From positions 62,001-126,000 of the forward strand of contig CAZMCH010000001.1 in NCBI GenBank assembly GCA_964564735.1: a DNA stretch of 64,000 nucleotides. The letters are read 5' to 3'. Both the position numbers and the translations under genes were made by a program. Positions within the stretch are counted from its first letter, which is position 1, and every line of letters starts with the position of its first letter. This document shows positions 26,289-34,448 of the stretch, piece by piece. The notes under the pieces are model-generated. The model ran no database searches. It was not told where the DNA came from and saw only the letters and a program-made list of their open reading frames with translations. The DNA comes from CAZMCH01 sp964564735 (GTDB lineage Bacteria; Poribacteria; DTPJ01).

Positions 26289-27035
26289 ATGAAAAAAATT
26301 CTAATCACAACTATTATATTAATTACATTTTGCCTTTCAGGTGTTGTTTATGCTGCTAATCTTGACGAATTTAACGGCAAAACACTTGACAAAATGTGGA
26401 CTTATCGCGATCCTGCTAAAAAAGGCACTTATAGACTTGAGGGTGGAAAACTTATCCTTGATCTAAAAGCTGGTGCAGATATGTATATAAGAGGCACTGA
26501 TGCTGGTGTATGCTTCCTGATGGACCCACCAAAAGGCTTGAATGACTTTAGCATCGTAACAATGGTGAATTCTGCTGTTAATGGAACACAACCCCCTGCA
26601 TGTCAGCCGGGATTAATATTCTTCAATGAGGCTAATTGGGCATATAGCATCTGGGGACCTTATGCCAACACCGATATTCGTCTTGAAGATTGCGAGGGTG
26701 CAAGCTATCGTTGGAGAGATCAAACACAGATCGGTATCAATAAAGCTGATGTTGATATTGATAAAGATGTTTGGATTATGATCAAAAAAACTGGACAAGA
26801 ACTGGAATTCTTTGCCAAAGGCGCTGAAAAAGACAATTGGAAGTCTGGTGGTATAGATAAAAAGTTAATGCCAAACTATACTGCAGGAAATTACAAAATT
26901 GGTCTAGTCGCAAAAAGTTGGGGTGGTTCCGTTGATAGCACTTTTGAATTTGACTTCTTCGATATTCCCGAAGTTCCAAAAGCGGTTAGCTCACAAGGCA
27001 AAATCACATCAACTTGGGCAGGAATTAAAAGATAG
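26289..27035 (+). CDS. Secreted beta-sandwich protein, second of two tandem paralogues
   Basis: The 248-residue protein is the same length as the gene before it and about 55-60% identical by eye across the mature region. It shares AANLD.FNG, LKAGADMYI.G, GTQPPAC, FFNE..W.Y..WGPYAN, DIRLEDC and AKSWGGSVDSTFEFD. The signal peptide ends at VYA-ANLDEF. The C-terminus SSQGKITSTWAGIKR carries the W-K tail. Divergence is greatest in the loop after the mature N-terminus. AAGGAGAAATC before the ATG at 26289 supports this start over 26256, which lies inside an inverted repeat. Function unknown; probably extracellular polysaccharide related. Confidence 0.75.
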   Translation: MKKILITTIILITFCLSGVVYAANLDEFNGKTLDKMWTYRDPAKKGTYRLEGGKLILDLKAGADMYIRGTDAGVCFLMDPPKGLNDFSIVTMVNSAVNGTQPPACQPGLIFFNEANWAYSIWGPYANTDIRLEDCEGASYRWRDQTQIGINKADVDIDKDVWIMIKKTGQELEFFAKGAEKDNWKSGGIDKKLMPNYTAGNYKIGLVAKSWGGSVDSTFEFDFFDIPEVPKAVSSQGKITSTWAGIKR

Positions 27036-27054
27036 AAATATTATTTTTCTTATA

Positions 27055-27085
27055 GGGAACGCAATATATTGCGTCCCCTTTTTTT
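27055..27085. terminator. Hairpin terminator between convergent genes
   Basis: GGGAACGCAAT (27055-27065) pairs with ATTGCGT-CCC (27069-27078) and is followed by a long T-run (to 27085). It ends the tandem-paralogue transcript and may also serve the convergent - strand gene ending at 27098. Its GGGNACG...CGTCCC form resembles the palindrome at 55335-55364. Confidence 0.75.
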
Positions 27086-27097
27086 ATTTTTGATCTT

Positions 27098-27913
27098 CTA
27101 TTTATTTTGCCTTGCTTCTTCTTCGAGCCTTATTCTTTCTTCTGCGAAAATCGGTTCTGCAAACTCTGAATTCCATGTCCTTTCTTCAAAAGACCTTGTT
27201 TTAACAGTCTTTAAAAATCCTTTGAAGTCTTCATAATATGATCCGTAGATATGAAAACTGTCTGAAATATCGACATATCTTCCGATTTCAACTTTTTTGC
27301 CAATATTTTCGCTTATTTTTTGTGCGATTATCCTCTGCAAATCCGTTAATGCAAATATATTCATAAAAGCTGCCTTGTATCCATCTCTTGATCGCCAATG
27401 TGTGTTCATATTTAGCATTGGCTTATCATCACCAATTATCCTACACCAAATCCTTTGTAAACAAGGCGCATCATCCGCAGGTGGATCAATATCAACTTTC
27501 CAAGTTATTCCTTGCGCACGACGAGAATATGGAACTTGCGATAATTTCTTTATAATATAATCAATTTGATCAATATTTCCAATTTCTGAAGGATAGTTGA
27601 ATAATCTCTGATGATAGGTATAAAGCCATTTTCCATCTTCTGGTTTTATCCAATGATCATGCACACCAAATACAACTTCTTGACGATATATCTCTAAATC
27701 ATTCAGTCCTCCGGGAAAAGCCCTGTGAATACGTGGTTCTGCAAATGGATTTTCTATCTCCATTATCATTGTGCAGTCTTTGCTTGGTGGATCATCTTTT
27801 CTGTCATATTCAGTCTTAACTTCTATACCATTTTCCCATGTCTCCAAAACAGCCTTTTCCCATGCTTCAGGTATGTTCTTTCCCTTTACGTTTATAACTG
27901 GTATACTATACAT
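27098..27913 (-). CDS. Thymidylate-synthase-like protein, archaeal type
   Basis: The 271-residue protein fits the thymidylate synthase/dCMP-hydroxymethylase superfamily in its archaeal-type branch. SRRAQGITW aligns with the arginine region, DDAPCLQRIWCRI with the catalytic-cysteine strand, HWRSRDGYKAAFMNIFALTDLQRIIAQKI with the R-S-x-D nucleotide-binding segment, and YVDISDSFHIYGSYYEDF with the D-x-x-H-x-Y motif. It would methylate or hydroxymethylate a deoxynucleotide; the exact reaction is uncertain because archaeal ThyA members are divergent. No signal peptide. It has its own promoter (27968-27996) and AAGGGAGAATGAAT before ATG. Monocistronic. Confidence 0.75.
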   Translation of the reverse strand: MYSIPVINVKGKNIPEAWEKAVLETWENGIEVKTEYDRKDDPPSKDCTMIMEIENPFAEPRIHRAFPGGLNDLEIYRQEVVFGVHDHWIKPEDGKWLYTYHQRLFNYPSEIGNIDQIDYIIKKLSQVPYSRRAQGITWKVDIDPPADDAPCLQRIWCRIIGDDKPMLNMNTHWRSRDGYKAAFMNIFALTDLQRIIAQKISENIGKKVEIGRYVDISDSFHIYGSYYEDFKGFLKTVKTRSFEERTWNSEFAEPIFAEERIRLEEEARQNK

Positions 27914-27967
27914 GATTCATTCTCCCTTTGGCTTCTTAGGTCTTTTTATTTTCCATGTTTTTCCTTT

Positions 27968-27996
27968 ATAATACAGCATATTTTTATACAAATCAA
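27968..27996 (-). promoter_or_regulatory. Promoter of the thymidylate-synthase-like gene
   Basis: On the - strand: TTGATT (27996-27991), 17-bp spacer, TATTAT (27973-27968). Predicted start near 27961, leader about 48 nt. Confidence 0.65.
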
Positions 27997-28377
27997 TAGA
28001 ATAAAATACCCCTTGATTATAACCATTATCGCACTATTTCTCTAAATTGATTGTGCATTTATGGCATTAATATAATATATGGATATCCTGTCAAAGATGC
28101 AATAATATGCGATGTACATTTATCTAACATTTTTGATACTTCATTTTGTCATTGTGTATATTTCAAGGATATGTATTATCATAATGAGGAATCAGGTTAC
28201 AGATGTTCAAATTATTACAATACGTCCAGTAAAAAAGAATTATCATTGATACTTGTAATCAAAGAAAAATTGCGAGATTCTTGGGTTCATTTCAGGCTTG
28301 ATCCATTTCTGGACATTAGATAATGTGTGTTTTTATGAAGTGCAAAAAACTGAGGATGAATCAGAATAATTTTGATT

Positions 28378-28406
28378 TTGACAAATAAATATAACTATGT
28401 GATAAT
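28378..28406 (+). promoter_or_regulatory. Promoter of dapA
   Basis: TTGACA (28378-28383), 17-bp spacer, GATAAT (28401-28406) preceded by TGT, an extended -10. Predicted start near 28413, leader about 35 nt. Shares TTGACAAATAAATAT with the promoter at 25322. Confidence 0.75.
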
Positions 28407-28446
28407 TAACAAACAAAAAATGTATTTATATAGGAGAATTATATTT

Positions 28447-29346
28447 ATGGATAAAAAATTGAATATTAAGGGTATAATTCCTGCCCTTGTTACACCAATG
28501 AATGATGATGAAAGCTTAAATGAAAAGGGTTTAAAACTAATAATTGATTATGTTATAAGGGGTGGAGTGCATGGAATTTTTGTATGCGGAAGTCAGGGAG
28601 AATCTTTCTCATTGACGATTGACGAAAAAAAGAGGCTGATCGCTAGTTCAATAGAGGCTTCTGCAGGGAGAGTGCCTGTATATGCTGGAACAGGAACGAT
28701 CACAACTAACGAGGCGGTTTTATTGACCAAAATGGCAAGAGAACTAGGTGCGGATGCTGTCTCTGTTACAACTCCATACTTCATTAAGCCATCACAAAAC
28801 GAGCTTATTGACTATTATAAATCAGTTTCAGATTCCGCAGAAGATATGCCTGTTCTACTTTATGGTAATCCTACACGAACAGGTGTTATAATAGATGTCG
28901 CTACAGTTGTTGAACTTGCCAAAATAGATAATATAGTCGGCATGAAGGATAGCAGTGCTGATATGGTTCAGACAACAGCATATATAGAAGCAACAAAGGG
29001 AATGGATTTTTCTGTGCTTGTCGGTAATGACGCATGTATATTCATGGCGTTAATATCTGGTGGGAAAGGTGCTGTTGCTGCAACTGCAAATGTTGCTCCC
29101 GAAATAATCGTCGGTATTTATGATGCTTTTCAGGCAGGTGATATTGAAAAAGCAAGGGATTTGCAGTTTAAGCTACTGCCAATACGAAGGGCTTTTAACT
29201 TTGGAACGTTCCCAGTTGTAATAAAAGACGCCTTAAATATGATGGGTTTGCCTGCTGGTCCTGCAAGAAAGCCTATTAAATCCTTATCAGAAGATAAAAG
29301 GGATTTATTAAAAAAAGTATTATTAGATGCAGGTTTATTGAGATAA
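28447..29346 (+). CDS. dapA: Dihydrodipicolinate synthase family protein (DapA/NanA)
   Basis: The 299-residue class-I aldolase barrel begins GIIPALVTPMNDDESLNEKG and has VHGIFVCGSQGESFSL, the tyrosine-bearing LLYGNPTRTG and the Schiff-base lysine in IVGMKDSSADM. Length and the terminal KPIKSLSEDKRDLLKKVLLDAGLL fit 4-hydroxy-tetrahydrodipicolinate synthase of lysine and diaminopimelate synthesis. Members of the same family are N-acetylneuraminate lyases or other pyruvate aldolases, and a sialidase-like gene at 33 kb keeps that option open. The ATG at 28447 is chosen since it gives the normal N-terminus, with AGGAGAA 10 nt upstream. It is monocistronic behind a strong promoter. Confidence 0.85.
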   Translation: MDKKLNIKGIIPALVTPMNDDESLNEKGLKLIIDYVIRGGVHGIFVCGSQGESFSLTIDEKKRLIASSIEASAGRVPVYAGTGTITTNEAVLLTKMARELGADAVSVTTPYFIKPSQNELIDYYKSVSDSAEDMPVLLYGNPTRTGVIIDVATVVELAKIDNIVGMKDSSADMVQTTAYIEATKGMDFSVLVGNDACIFMALISGGKGAVAATANVAPEIIVGIYDAFQAGDIEKARDLQFKLLPIRRAFNFGTFPVVIKDALNMMGLPAGPARKPIKSLSEDKRDLLKKVLLDAGLLR

Positions 29347-29381
29347 ATGGACTAAACAAAATATAAAACAAAACGTATTTT

Positions 29382-29508
29382 GGCACGCTAAAGTCTGTAA
29401 TTTGAGTTAAATATATATTGGAATATTGGATTTTATATTTGCATTTGATAATAAACTATGTTATACTAGGATTTGTATTTTTGGCATGGATTTTCGCTAG
29501 CGTGCTTA
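29382..29508. repeat. Inverted repeat bracketing a promoter
   Basis: GCACGCTA (29383-29390) and TAGCGTGC (29497-29504) are a perfect 8-bp inverted repeat about 106 bp apart, extended imperfectly on both sides. The promoter at 29439-29467 lies between the arms. It could be a paired operator or the ends of a tiny mobile element; the arms are too far apart for an ordinary terminator. Confidence 0.4.
29439..29467 (+). promoter_or_regulatory. Promoter of the lipoprotein gene
   Basis: TTGCAT (29439-29444), 17-bp spacer, TATACT (29462-29467). Predicted start near 29474, leader about 100 nt before the ATG at 29576. Confidence 0.65.
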
Positions 29509-29575
29509 AACATATTGAATAGTTCTTGCCTATAAAGCATTTTAACTAGCTTTTGAAAGGAAAGGAGAATCATCT

Positions 29576-30292
29576 ATGCGTAAACTTTCAAATTCTGTAA
29601 TCGCTCTTATGCTATTTATAATGGCGATTTATCTTTGTTCATGTGCAACAGGTGGAGGAAGTGTCGATCTGAAAAATGACCCAATAAAACCCTCACCACA
29701 ATTAAAGGAAGGGGAAGTTAATCCGTCAACAAACGCAATCACAATTAGTAGAGATGGAATTACGGTCATTGCAGAACATTGGTCGAGAGCTAGATTAGAT
29801 CGAAAATTTACTACATCAACACAGCGTTCACCATTTTTCTATCTTGAGACATGGCCACAGTCATTACAGTCAGAGGTCTTTCATGTCACAATAAAAAATG
29901 AAACGCCAAGAGGTCTTGTTTTTGAGCCTAAAGATACAACATTGAATGATGAAAGACAATATGTCCTTTCACCAATATCATTAGAAGACATAAGATATAA
30001 ATTTGTCTCAAAAATGTATATGGACCTAAAAACAAAGCAGGGATTAGATGTGGCAAAAGAAATTCTTCTCATGGAAAAACTTGGTCCCGAAAGATTAATC
30101 CCTGCAGGACAAACAGTAGAGGGATTTTTATCATTCTATACACCGAGTTCACAAGCGGAAAAAGTCTGGTTGATAGTCGGTCTGGAAAAAGAACCAGCAA
30201 TTGCCACTTTGGCTTATGAGAAAGTTAAATTCCGCTTCGATTTTACACAAGACCTTAATTTGCGCAAGATTCAACCCGCAACCAAACGTTAA
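29576..30292 (+). CDS. Lipoprotein of unknown function
   Basis: The 238-residue protein has a type II signal peptide with lipobox LCSC (about residues 20-23), then a Gly/Ser-rich linker, so it is a lipid-anchored envelope protein. The mature part is beta-rich: NAITISRDGITVIAEHWSRARLD, VFHVTIKNETPRGLVFEP, and LIPAGQTVEGFLSFYTP. The last two resemble the immunoglobulin-like folds of outer-membrane lipoproteins that interact with neighbouring proteins. I do not recognise the family. AAAGGAGAATCATCT precedes ATG. It is alone on its transcript, ending at the hairpin 30310-30334. Lol-system genes at 63 kb would sort it. Confidence 0.75.
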   Translation: MRKLSNSVIALMLFIMAIYLCSCATGGGSVDLKNDPIKPSPQLKEGEVNPSTNAITISRDGITVIAEHWSRARLDRKFTTSTQRSPFFYLETWPQSLQSEVFHVTIKNETPRGLVFEPKDTTLNDERQYVLSPISLEDIRYKFVSKMYMDLKTKQGLDVAKEILLMEKLGPERLIPAGQTVEGFLSFYTPSSQAEKVWLIVGLEKEPAIATLAYEKVKFRFDFTQDLNLRKIQPATKR

Positions 30293-30309
30293 CTTGCTTA
30301 AATATTAAA

Positions 30310-30334
30310 TGTCATCCTCATATAGGGGATGACA
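30310..30334. terminator. Bidirectional hairpin between convergent genes
   Basis: TGTCATCCTC (30310-30319) pairs with GGGGATGACA (30325-30334), with flanks rich in A on the right and T on the - strand side. It separates the lipoprotein gene from thiE. The GTCATCC word also resembles common extragenic palindromes. Confidence 0.6.
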
Positions 30335-30353
30335 AAATATATTGAATCCTGCC

Positions 30354-30983
30354 TTAAAATTCATCTATTTTCCCAATAAATTTCTTACATTCTAATTCAA
30401 CGTCATCACTTGCCACAATCGCAGAAATAACCGCAACATTTTTCACGCCTGTTTCCAATATTTGTCCAACGTTACTTAAATTTATTCCTCCAATAGCAAC
30501 AAGTGGAATATTGACCTTTTCCTTTATATCTTCTATTAGCTTTATTCCTGCTGGTTTTCCTGCATCTTTTTTGGTATTTGTTGCAAATATCGGACTAACA
30601 CCCAGATAATCAGCCATCAGGCTTTCACCAACCATGGCTTCATCAACATTATGAACTGTCAGACCAATAATTTTATCTTGTCCAAGTATTTCCCTTGCCT
30701 TCTCAAAGGGCATATCGTCTTGACCGATATGAATGCCATCAGCATCAACAGCAAGCGATATATCGATTCTATCATTAATGATAAATAGAGCATCATTTTT
30801 ATATGTAAGCTCCCTTATCACTTTTGCTTCTTGATACATTTCCTTTGTCGAAAGCTCTTTTTCCCTATATTGAATGACTTTTACTCCTGCTTTTAATGCA
30901 GAAATAACATCATCAACAATGCTTTTTCGTGTTAAATTACGATCTGTAATGAAATATAAACCTATATCTTTTGGAAATCTCAT
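30354..30983 (-). CDS. thiE: Thiamine-phosphate synthase
   Basis: The 209-residue TIM-barrel protein shows GLYFITDRNL, the phosphate/pyrophosphate-binding QYREKELSTKEMYQEA, FIINDRIDISLAVDADGIHIGQDDMP, YLGVSPIFATNTKKDAG and VAIGGINLSNV, all diagnostic of ThiE. It joins hydroxymethylpyrimidine pyrophosphate with thiazole phosphate to give thiamine phosphate. It overlaps thiM by 4 nt (ATGA type), so the two are translationally coupled. GAGGTATTAAC precedes the ATG. No thiD gene lies in this operon, so the pyrimidine kinase must be elsewhere. Confidence 0.95.
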   Translation of the reverse strand: MRFPKDIGLYFITDRNLTRKSIVDDVISALKAGVKVIQYREKELSTKEMYQEAKVIRELTYKNDALFIINDRIDISLAVDADGIHIGQDDMPFEKAREILGQDKIIGLTVHNVDEAMVGESLMADYLGVSPIFATNTKKDAGKPAGIKLIEDIKEKVNIPLVAIGGINLSNVGQILETGVKNVAVISAIVASDDVELECKKFIGKIDEF

Positions 30984-31774
30984 GTTAATACCTCAATCTC
31001 TTCCATCTTATTTACTTTTTCGCTGTTTAGATTGTATATTTCATCATAAAATCTCTCTTTGAATGAGCCGGGACCAGACGAAGCCTCCCCTGCAAGTTGT
31101 CCAGCAATACCAAAACACGATAAAGCAGAAGCAGAAGCCTTTGCATAATCCCTCTCAACTGCTGAAAAGCTACCAATAACCGAAGCTGCCATACAGCCCG
31201 TTCCAACGATAGAACCCATCATAGCATGACCATTTTTAACAATATATGTCTTTTTACCATCAGTAACTATATCTTCTTTTCCAGTAATAACAACAACGCA
31301 ATTCTTGCTGATTGCAAGTTTTTTTGCAACTGCAATGAGATCAGCCTCAACTTTTGTTGCCTCAACCCCTTTTGTAGTAACATTCTCACCTGCTAGCTTG
31401 GCAATCTCTGATGAGTTCCCCTTTATAATATCAATCTTTATCTCATTTAATAGTTCCTCTGCCTTTTCATTACGTAGTCTGGTAGCACCTACCCCAACAG
31501 CATCAAGAACGACAGGGATACCTTTCAAATTTGCTGACTTTCCAGCAATTTTCATTGATTCAATTATATCTTCTGTCAAAGTGCCAATATTTAGAACAAG
31601 CGCAGAAGCAATAGAAGACATATCTCCTGCTTCCTCTTTTGCATGAGCCATTACAGGCAAAGCACCTATTGCACGAGTTACATTCGCACAATCATAAATT
31701 GTTACCCAGTTAGTTATATGATGAATCAAAGGTTTAGTTTCTCTGATTCGGTTTAGTATTTCTCCTGAAAACAT
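30980..31774 (-). CDS. thiM: Hydroxyethylthiazole kinase
   Basis: The 264-residue ribokinase-like protein shows PLIHHITNWVTIYDCANVTRAIGALPVMAHA (substrate-binding N-terminus), VVLDAVGVGAT, IDIIKGNSSEIAKLAG, VVVITGKEDIVTDG and GSIVGTGCMAASVIGSF with the anion hole. It phosphorylates 4-methyl-5-hydroxyethylthiazole in thiamine salvage and passes it to ThiE. It lies 17 bp downstream of the secreted-protein gene at 31792. No thiamine-pyrophosphate riboswitch can fit in that gap, so control is not local. AATGGAGGTATTAA precedes ATG. Confidence 0.95.
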   Translation of the reverse strand: MFSGEILNRIRETKPLIHHITNWVTIYDCANVTRAIGALPVMAHAKEEAGDMSSIASALVLNIGTLTEDIIESMKIAGKSANLKGIPVVLDAVGVGATRLRNEKAEELLNEIKIDIIKGNSSEIAKLAGENVTTKGVEATKVEADLIAVAKKLAISKNCVVVITGKEDIVTDGKKTYIVKNGHAMMGSIVGTGCMAASVIGSFSAVERDYAKASASALSCFGIAGQLAGEASSGPGSFKERFYDEIYNLNSEKVNKMEEIEVLT

Positions 31775-31791
31775 TTAATACCTCCATTACA

Positions 31792-32997
31792 TTATTGATC
31801 ACTAGCCCAAATCTCTTTTATTGTAATCTCGTCATTAAAACCATCAGGAACTGCTTGGCTTTGCTTATTTGCATAATACCAATGCCTTCCATTTGCAGGT
31901 GAAGCAAGGCAACGACTACCGGGCATCTCCAGAAATCCATTTAGATCATGTTCTTTTATCCATTTCCAAGCATACCAAAGCCATTCGCTTCTATATTCCT
32001 GAGGCTGATTAGCAAACCAGCTTATTTCGTCATAGCCCCATATCCAATGTGCGCCGATATTCTGCCCTTCTTTTCCGCTTGATCCGAAGTTATCAAGCTC
32101 AACCATGTATGGAAGAGAATCACATTCCCATCCGCTAGGAGTAAGACCTCCCTTACTTCGTCTGAATATGCTGTCAAGATAACCAACTTTCAGAACGCCT
32201 TTATAGGGAGAATCATCAACTTCCTCAATTCTTAATGGGAACGAATGTAAATCAAACATTAGCCTTCCATCATCAAAGACTATTCCGCCACTTGGGACAT
32301 GGGCATCACATAGGACGATATGCCTTCTGGCATGTTTTTTTGCATATTCACGCACACGACTTATCATATCCCACCAATATTTGTGATCGGGATCGTTTCT
32401 GTCCATAATTTCCACCTGTCCAAAGTGGATCGCCTCAATTCCGACATCAATATATGTGGCACCAGCATAAAAAAACCACATCCTAGTTTCCAATTGGCTC
32501 ATATCGGGTATTGATGCGCCTTTGCTCCAGTGATCTCGTCCATAGCCATTTATGTAAACCATAGCTTCATAATTGAAATTGCGATTCTCTGGCTTTAAAC
32601 CAAATTCTTCAAATACCCATTCAGGAATCGGCACTTTTTCGACATCAGTCGTAATAATCTCATATATGCCTGCCTGTAAAATCATCTCTGGGTCTAGGGA
32701 GTGTATCTTTTGGGCAATCTCTTTGGCTTGGGCTAGCATTTTCGGCTGTCTGCTTTCACCGCCCCAGACATATAAAGTACGTCCTGCATACTTTGCACCC
32801 ATATCTGTTAACATACGTATATTATCATTTATATTCCCAATTCCACTCAATAAATCCATCATAGTTATCGATCTTGAGAGATAATTTTCCAAGACTTCTC
32901 GAGAAATAGAACCATCAAAGCTATAGTTCCGATTATCTAAATTGGCATTTGCACTAAAAATCATAAAAGCGAAACTAAGTGTTAATCCTATATTCAT
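31792..32997 (-). CDS. Secreted protein of unknown function, possible TIM-barrel glycosidase-like
   Basis: The 401-residue protein has a signal peptide (about 1-19, FSANA-NLDNR) and no domain I recognise for certain. Several strings suggest a barrel with acidic residues at strand ends: YAGRTLYVWGGESRQ, MILQAGIYEIITTDVEKV, YIDVGIEAIHFGQVEIMD, HIVLCDAHVPSGGI, and MVELDNFGSS near the end, with many Trp in the final 100 residues. It reads like a carbohydrate-active enzyme or a binding protein. It follows the sialidase-like gene (stop at 33002) by 4 nt, and GAGGGAG sits 9 nt before the ATG at 32997, chosen over the upstream 33015 ATG. Tight coupling suggests that both act on one substrate. Confidence 0.65.
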   Translation of the reverse strand: MNIGLTLSFAFMIFSANANLDNRNYSFDGSISREVLENYLSRSITMMDLLSGIGNINDNIRMLTDMGAKYAGRTLYVWGGESRQPKMLAQAKEIAQKIHSLDPEMILQAGIYEIITTDVEKVPIPEWVFEEFGLKPENRNFNYEAMVYINGYGRDHWSKGASIPDMSQLETRMWFFYAGATYIDVGIEAIHFGQVEIMDRNDPDHKYWWDMISRVREYAKKHARRHIVLCDAHVPSGGIVFDDGRLMFDLHSFPLRIEEVDDSPYKGVLKVGYLDSIFRRSKGGLTPSGWECDSLPYMVELDNFGSSGKEGQNIGAHWIWGYDEISWFANQPQEYRSEWLWYAWKWIKEHDLNGFLEMPGSRCLASPANGRHWYYANKQSQAVPDGFNDEITIKEIWASDQ

Positions 32998-33001
32998 AAT
33001 A

Positions 33002-34255
33002 TCATACTCCCTCAATAATCCATTCTTCGTTAAAATGGGCGTGTTTAATTGCCTTTCCTGATATGTTATCTGTATATGTATATGTTACGTGCAACGTTTC
33101 ATCATTTCCTTGTATGATTGCTGGATAACTACCTGATAGCCTTTCCCCAAATACGCCTGACTCAAGATGACGTGTATATCTCCATGATTTTCCCTCGTCA
33201 GTAGATATAGAAACTGCTAAGCTATGCCTTCCATTCTCAGTATCATTGTATGCCAAAGCCCAATGACCATTTTTCATTGTTACTATATCAGCACCTGAAC
33301 CGGGGTTGGGCAATTCAGAATTTCTAACAGGACTCCAAGTCATGCCATTATCTTTCGATTCGCTTATATGAAGGCGTTTTGGTGGAAAGCCATTATCACG
33401 CATATAGGCAACAAGCGTTCCATCAGCTTTTATTGCAATACTTGGCTGAATATTTGATGCACCAACAAGAGGGTCGCTAAATTGCCATGTCTTCCCATAA
33501 TCATCAGTTATCGCCATAAGAGAAAACTCAAATCCATCAGAATAAAGAGGTAAAATAATGCGATTATTATTCACAGTAATTGCCTTATTTTTTGTTTGCC
33601 AACCCATTCTTCTGAAATATGCAAAACCCATTTCTTGCTCAGTATACCCACCATCTTTGTTATAAAGATGACCTTTTCTCATCATGTTTTCGCCTCGTGC
33701 ATGAAAAAGCATCTTTTCACTCCATTTTCTCCACATTTCCATTGCTTCATCATTTGTATCAATGCTTTTTAAATATTCTGTATATTCCTTGATTTGCCTT
33801 TCAACAGATTTGACGAATGGATCATCAGGTTGTATGCCTCTTTCTGAACGACCACCGGGCTTTACATGCAAGACATCCTGCCAGCACCATTCAGGCGCGC
33901 TGTCAGACGATATATAGTTTTCACTAATTCGGTATTTAATGAGCGATGTATCCCATTGGTTCGCAATAACAGTATACCAAAACAGCCAAAGACGACTTTG
34001 TGAGTCAATAAACATTGCAGGATTTATATCAGGAAATTCAGGCACATCTGCCATCAAGAAAGGTTCACTCCATTTATCTTTGCCTTTTTTAAGCCTTGCT
34101 CCCATAATGCGAACATCATCAGCCCAACGTTCACCCAATCCCTGAAACCATGCTGACAAAAAATCGCCATTTTCTGCTTCAACTATAGTTGATCCGTGTG
34201 CATGTTCATCAATAAGCGGAAAAATTAGCACGGATTTATAATAGCTTTTTTTCAT
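33002..34255 (-). CDS. Sialidase/neuraminidase-superfamily (BNR) protein
   Basis: The 417-residue protein has a six-bladed-propeller sialidase pattern: EHAHGSTIVEAENGDFLSAWFQG at the start, MADVPEFPDINPAMFID, then the Asp-box or BNR repeats TDDYGKTWQFSDP, SKDNGMTWSPVRN and STDEGKSWRYTRH. Proteins of this kind are often called exo-alpha-sialidase, but in bacteria lacking sialic acid they are probably other glycosidases or lyases. No signal peptide is evident (MKKSYYKSVLIFPLI could be only a weak one). It is translationally close to the secreted protein at 31792-32997. The region upstream (34256-34448) shows no clear promoter. Confidence 0.82.
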   Translation of the reverse strand: MKKSYYKSVLIFPLIDEHAHGSTIVEAENGDFLSAWFQGLGERWADDVRIMGARLKKGKDKWSEPFLMADVPEFPDINPAMFIDSQSRLWLFWYTVIANQWDTSLIKYRISENYISSDSAPEWCWQDVLHVKPGGRSERGIQPDDPFVKSVERQIKEYTEYLKSIDTNDEAMEMWRKWSEKMLFHARGENMMRKGHLYNKDGGYTEQEMGFAYFRRMGWQTKNKAITVNNNRIILPLYSDGFEFSLMAITDDYGKTWQFSDPLVGASNIQPSIAIKADGTLVAYMRDNGFPPKRLHISESKDNGMTWSPVRNSELPNPGSGADIVTMKNGHWALAYNDTENGRHSLAVSISTDEGKSWRYTRHLESGVFGERLSGSYPAIIQGNDETLHVTYTYTDNISGKAIKHAHFNEEWIIEGV

Positions 34256-34448
34256 TTTATATTCCTTTCAAGATAAGTCTATTTATCTCTATTTTTTTGA
34301 CTATATTTATTTAGATAGAATATAATTTCAATAAAACATCACTTGGGGAATTTCCATATTGATATATAATTAGGAAAGGAGAAAGCCAAAATAATGAAAA
34401 AGTGCTATGAATGATATTTTATGACTTTTTGATTTGTATAAGCTGATG

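Larger units (their letters stand above)
27914..28446. other. 533-bp divergent intergenic region, two promoters, no gene seen
   Basis: The region separates the thymidylate-synthase-like gene from dapA. A - strand promoter lies at 27968-27996 and a + strand promoter at 28378-28406. A 90-codon open frame in the middle (28051-28323) starts with TTG, lacks a ribosome-binding site and resembles nothing known, so it is not called. No RNA gene or strong hairpin was recognised. Confidence 0.6.

Noticed and set aside
28051..28323. 90-codon open frame in the divergent region before dapA
   Set aside because: It starts with TTG, has no ribosome-binding site, has odd composition rich in Tyr, Cys and His, and resembles no family I know.
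29381..29397. Sigma-54 promoter suggested by TGGCACG
   Set aside because: No TTGC element follows at the -12 position; a good sigma-70-type promoter lies 50 bp further on.
31775..31791. Thiamine riboswitch before thiM
   Set aside because: The gap is only 17 bp, too short for any known TPP aptamer.
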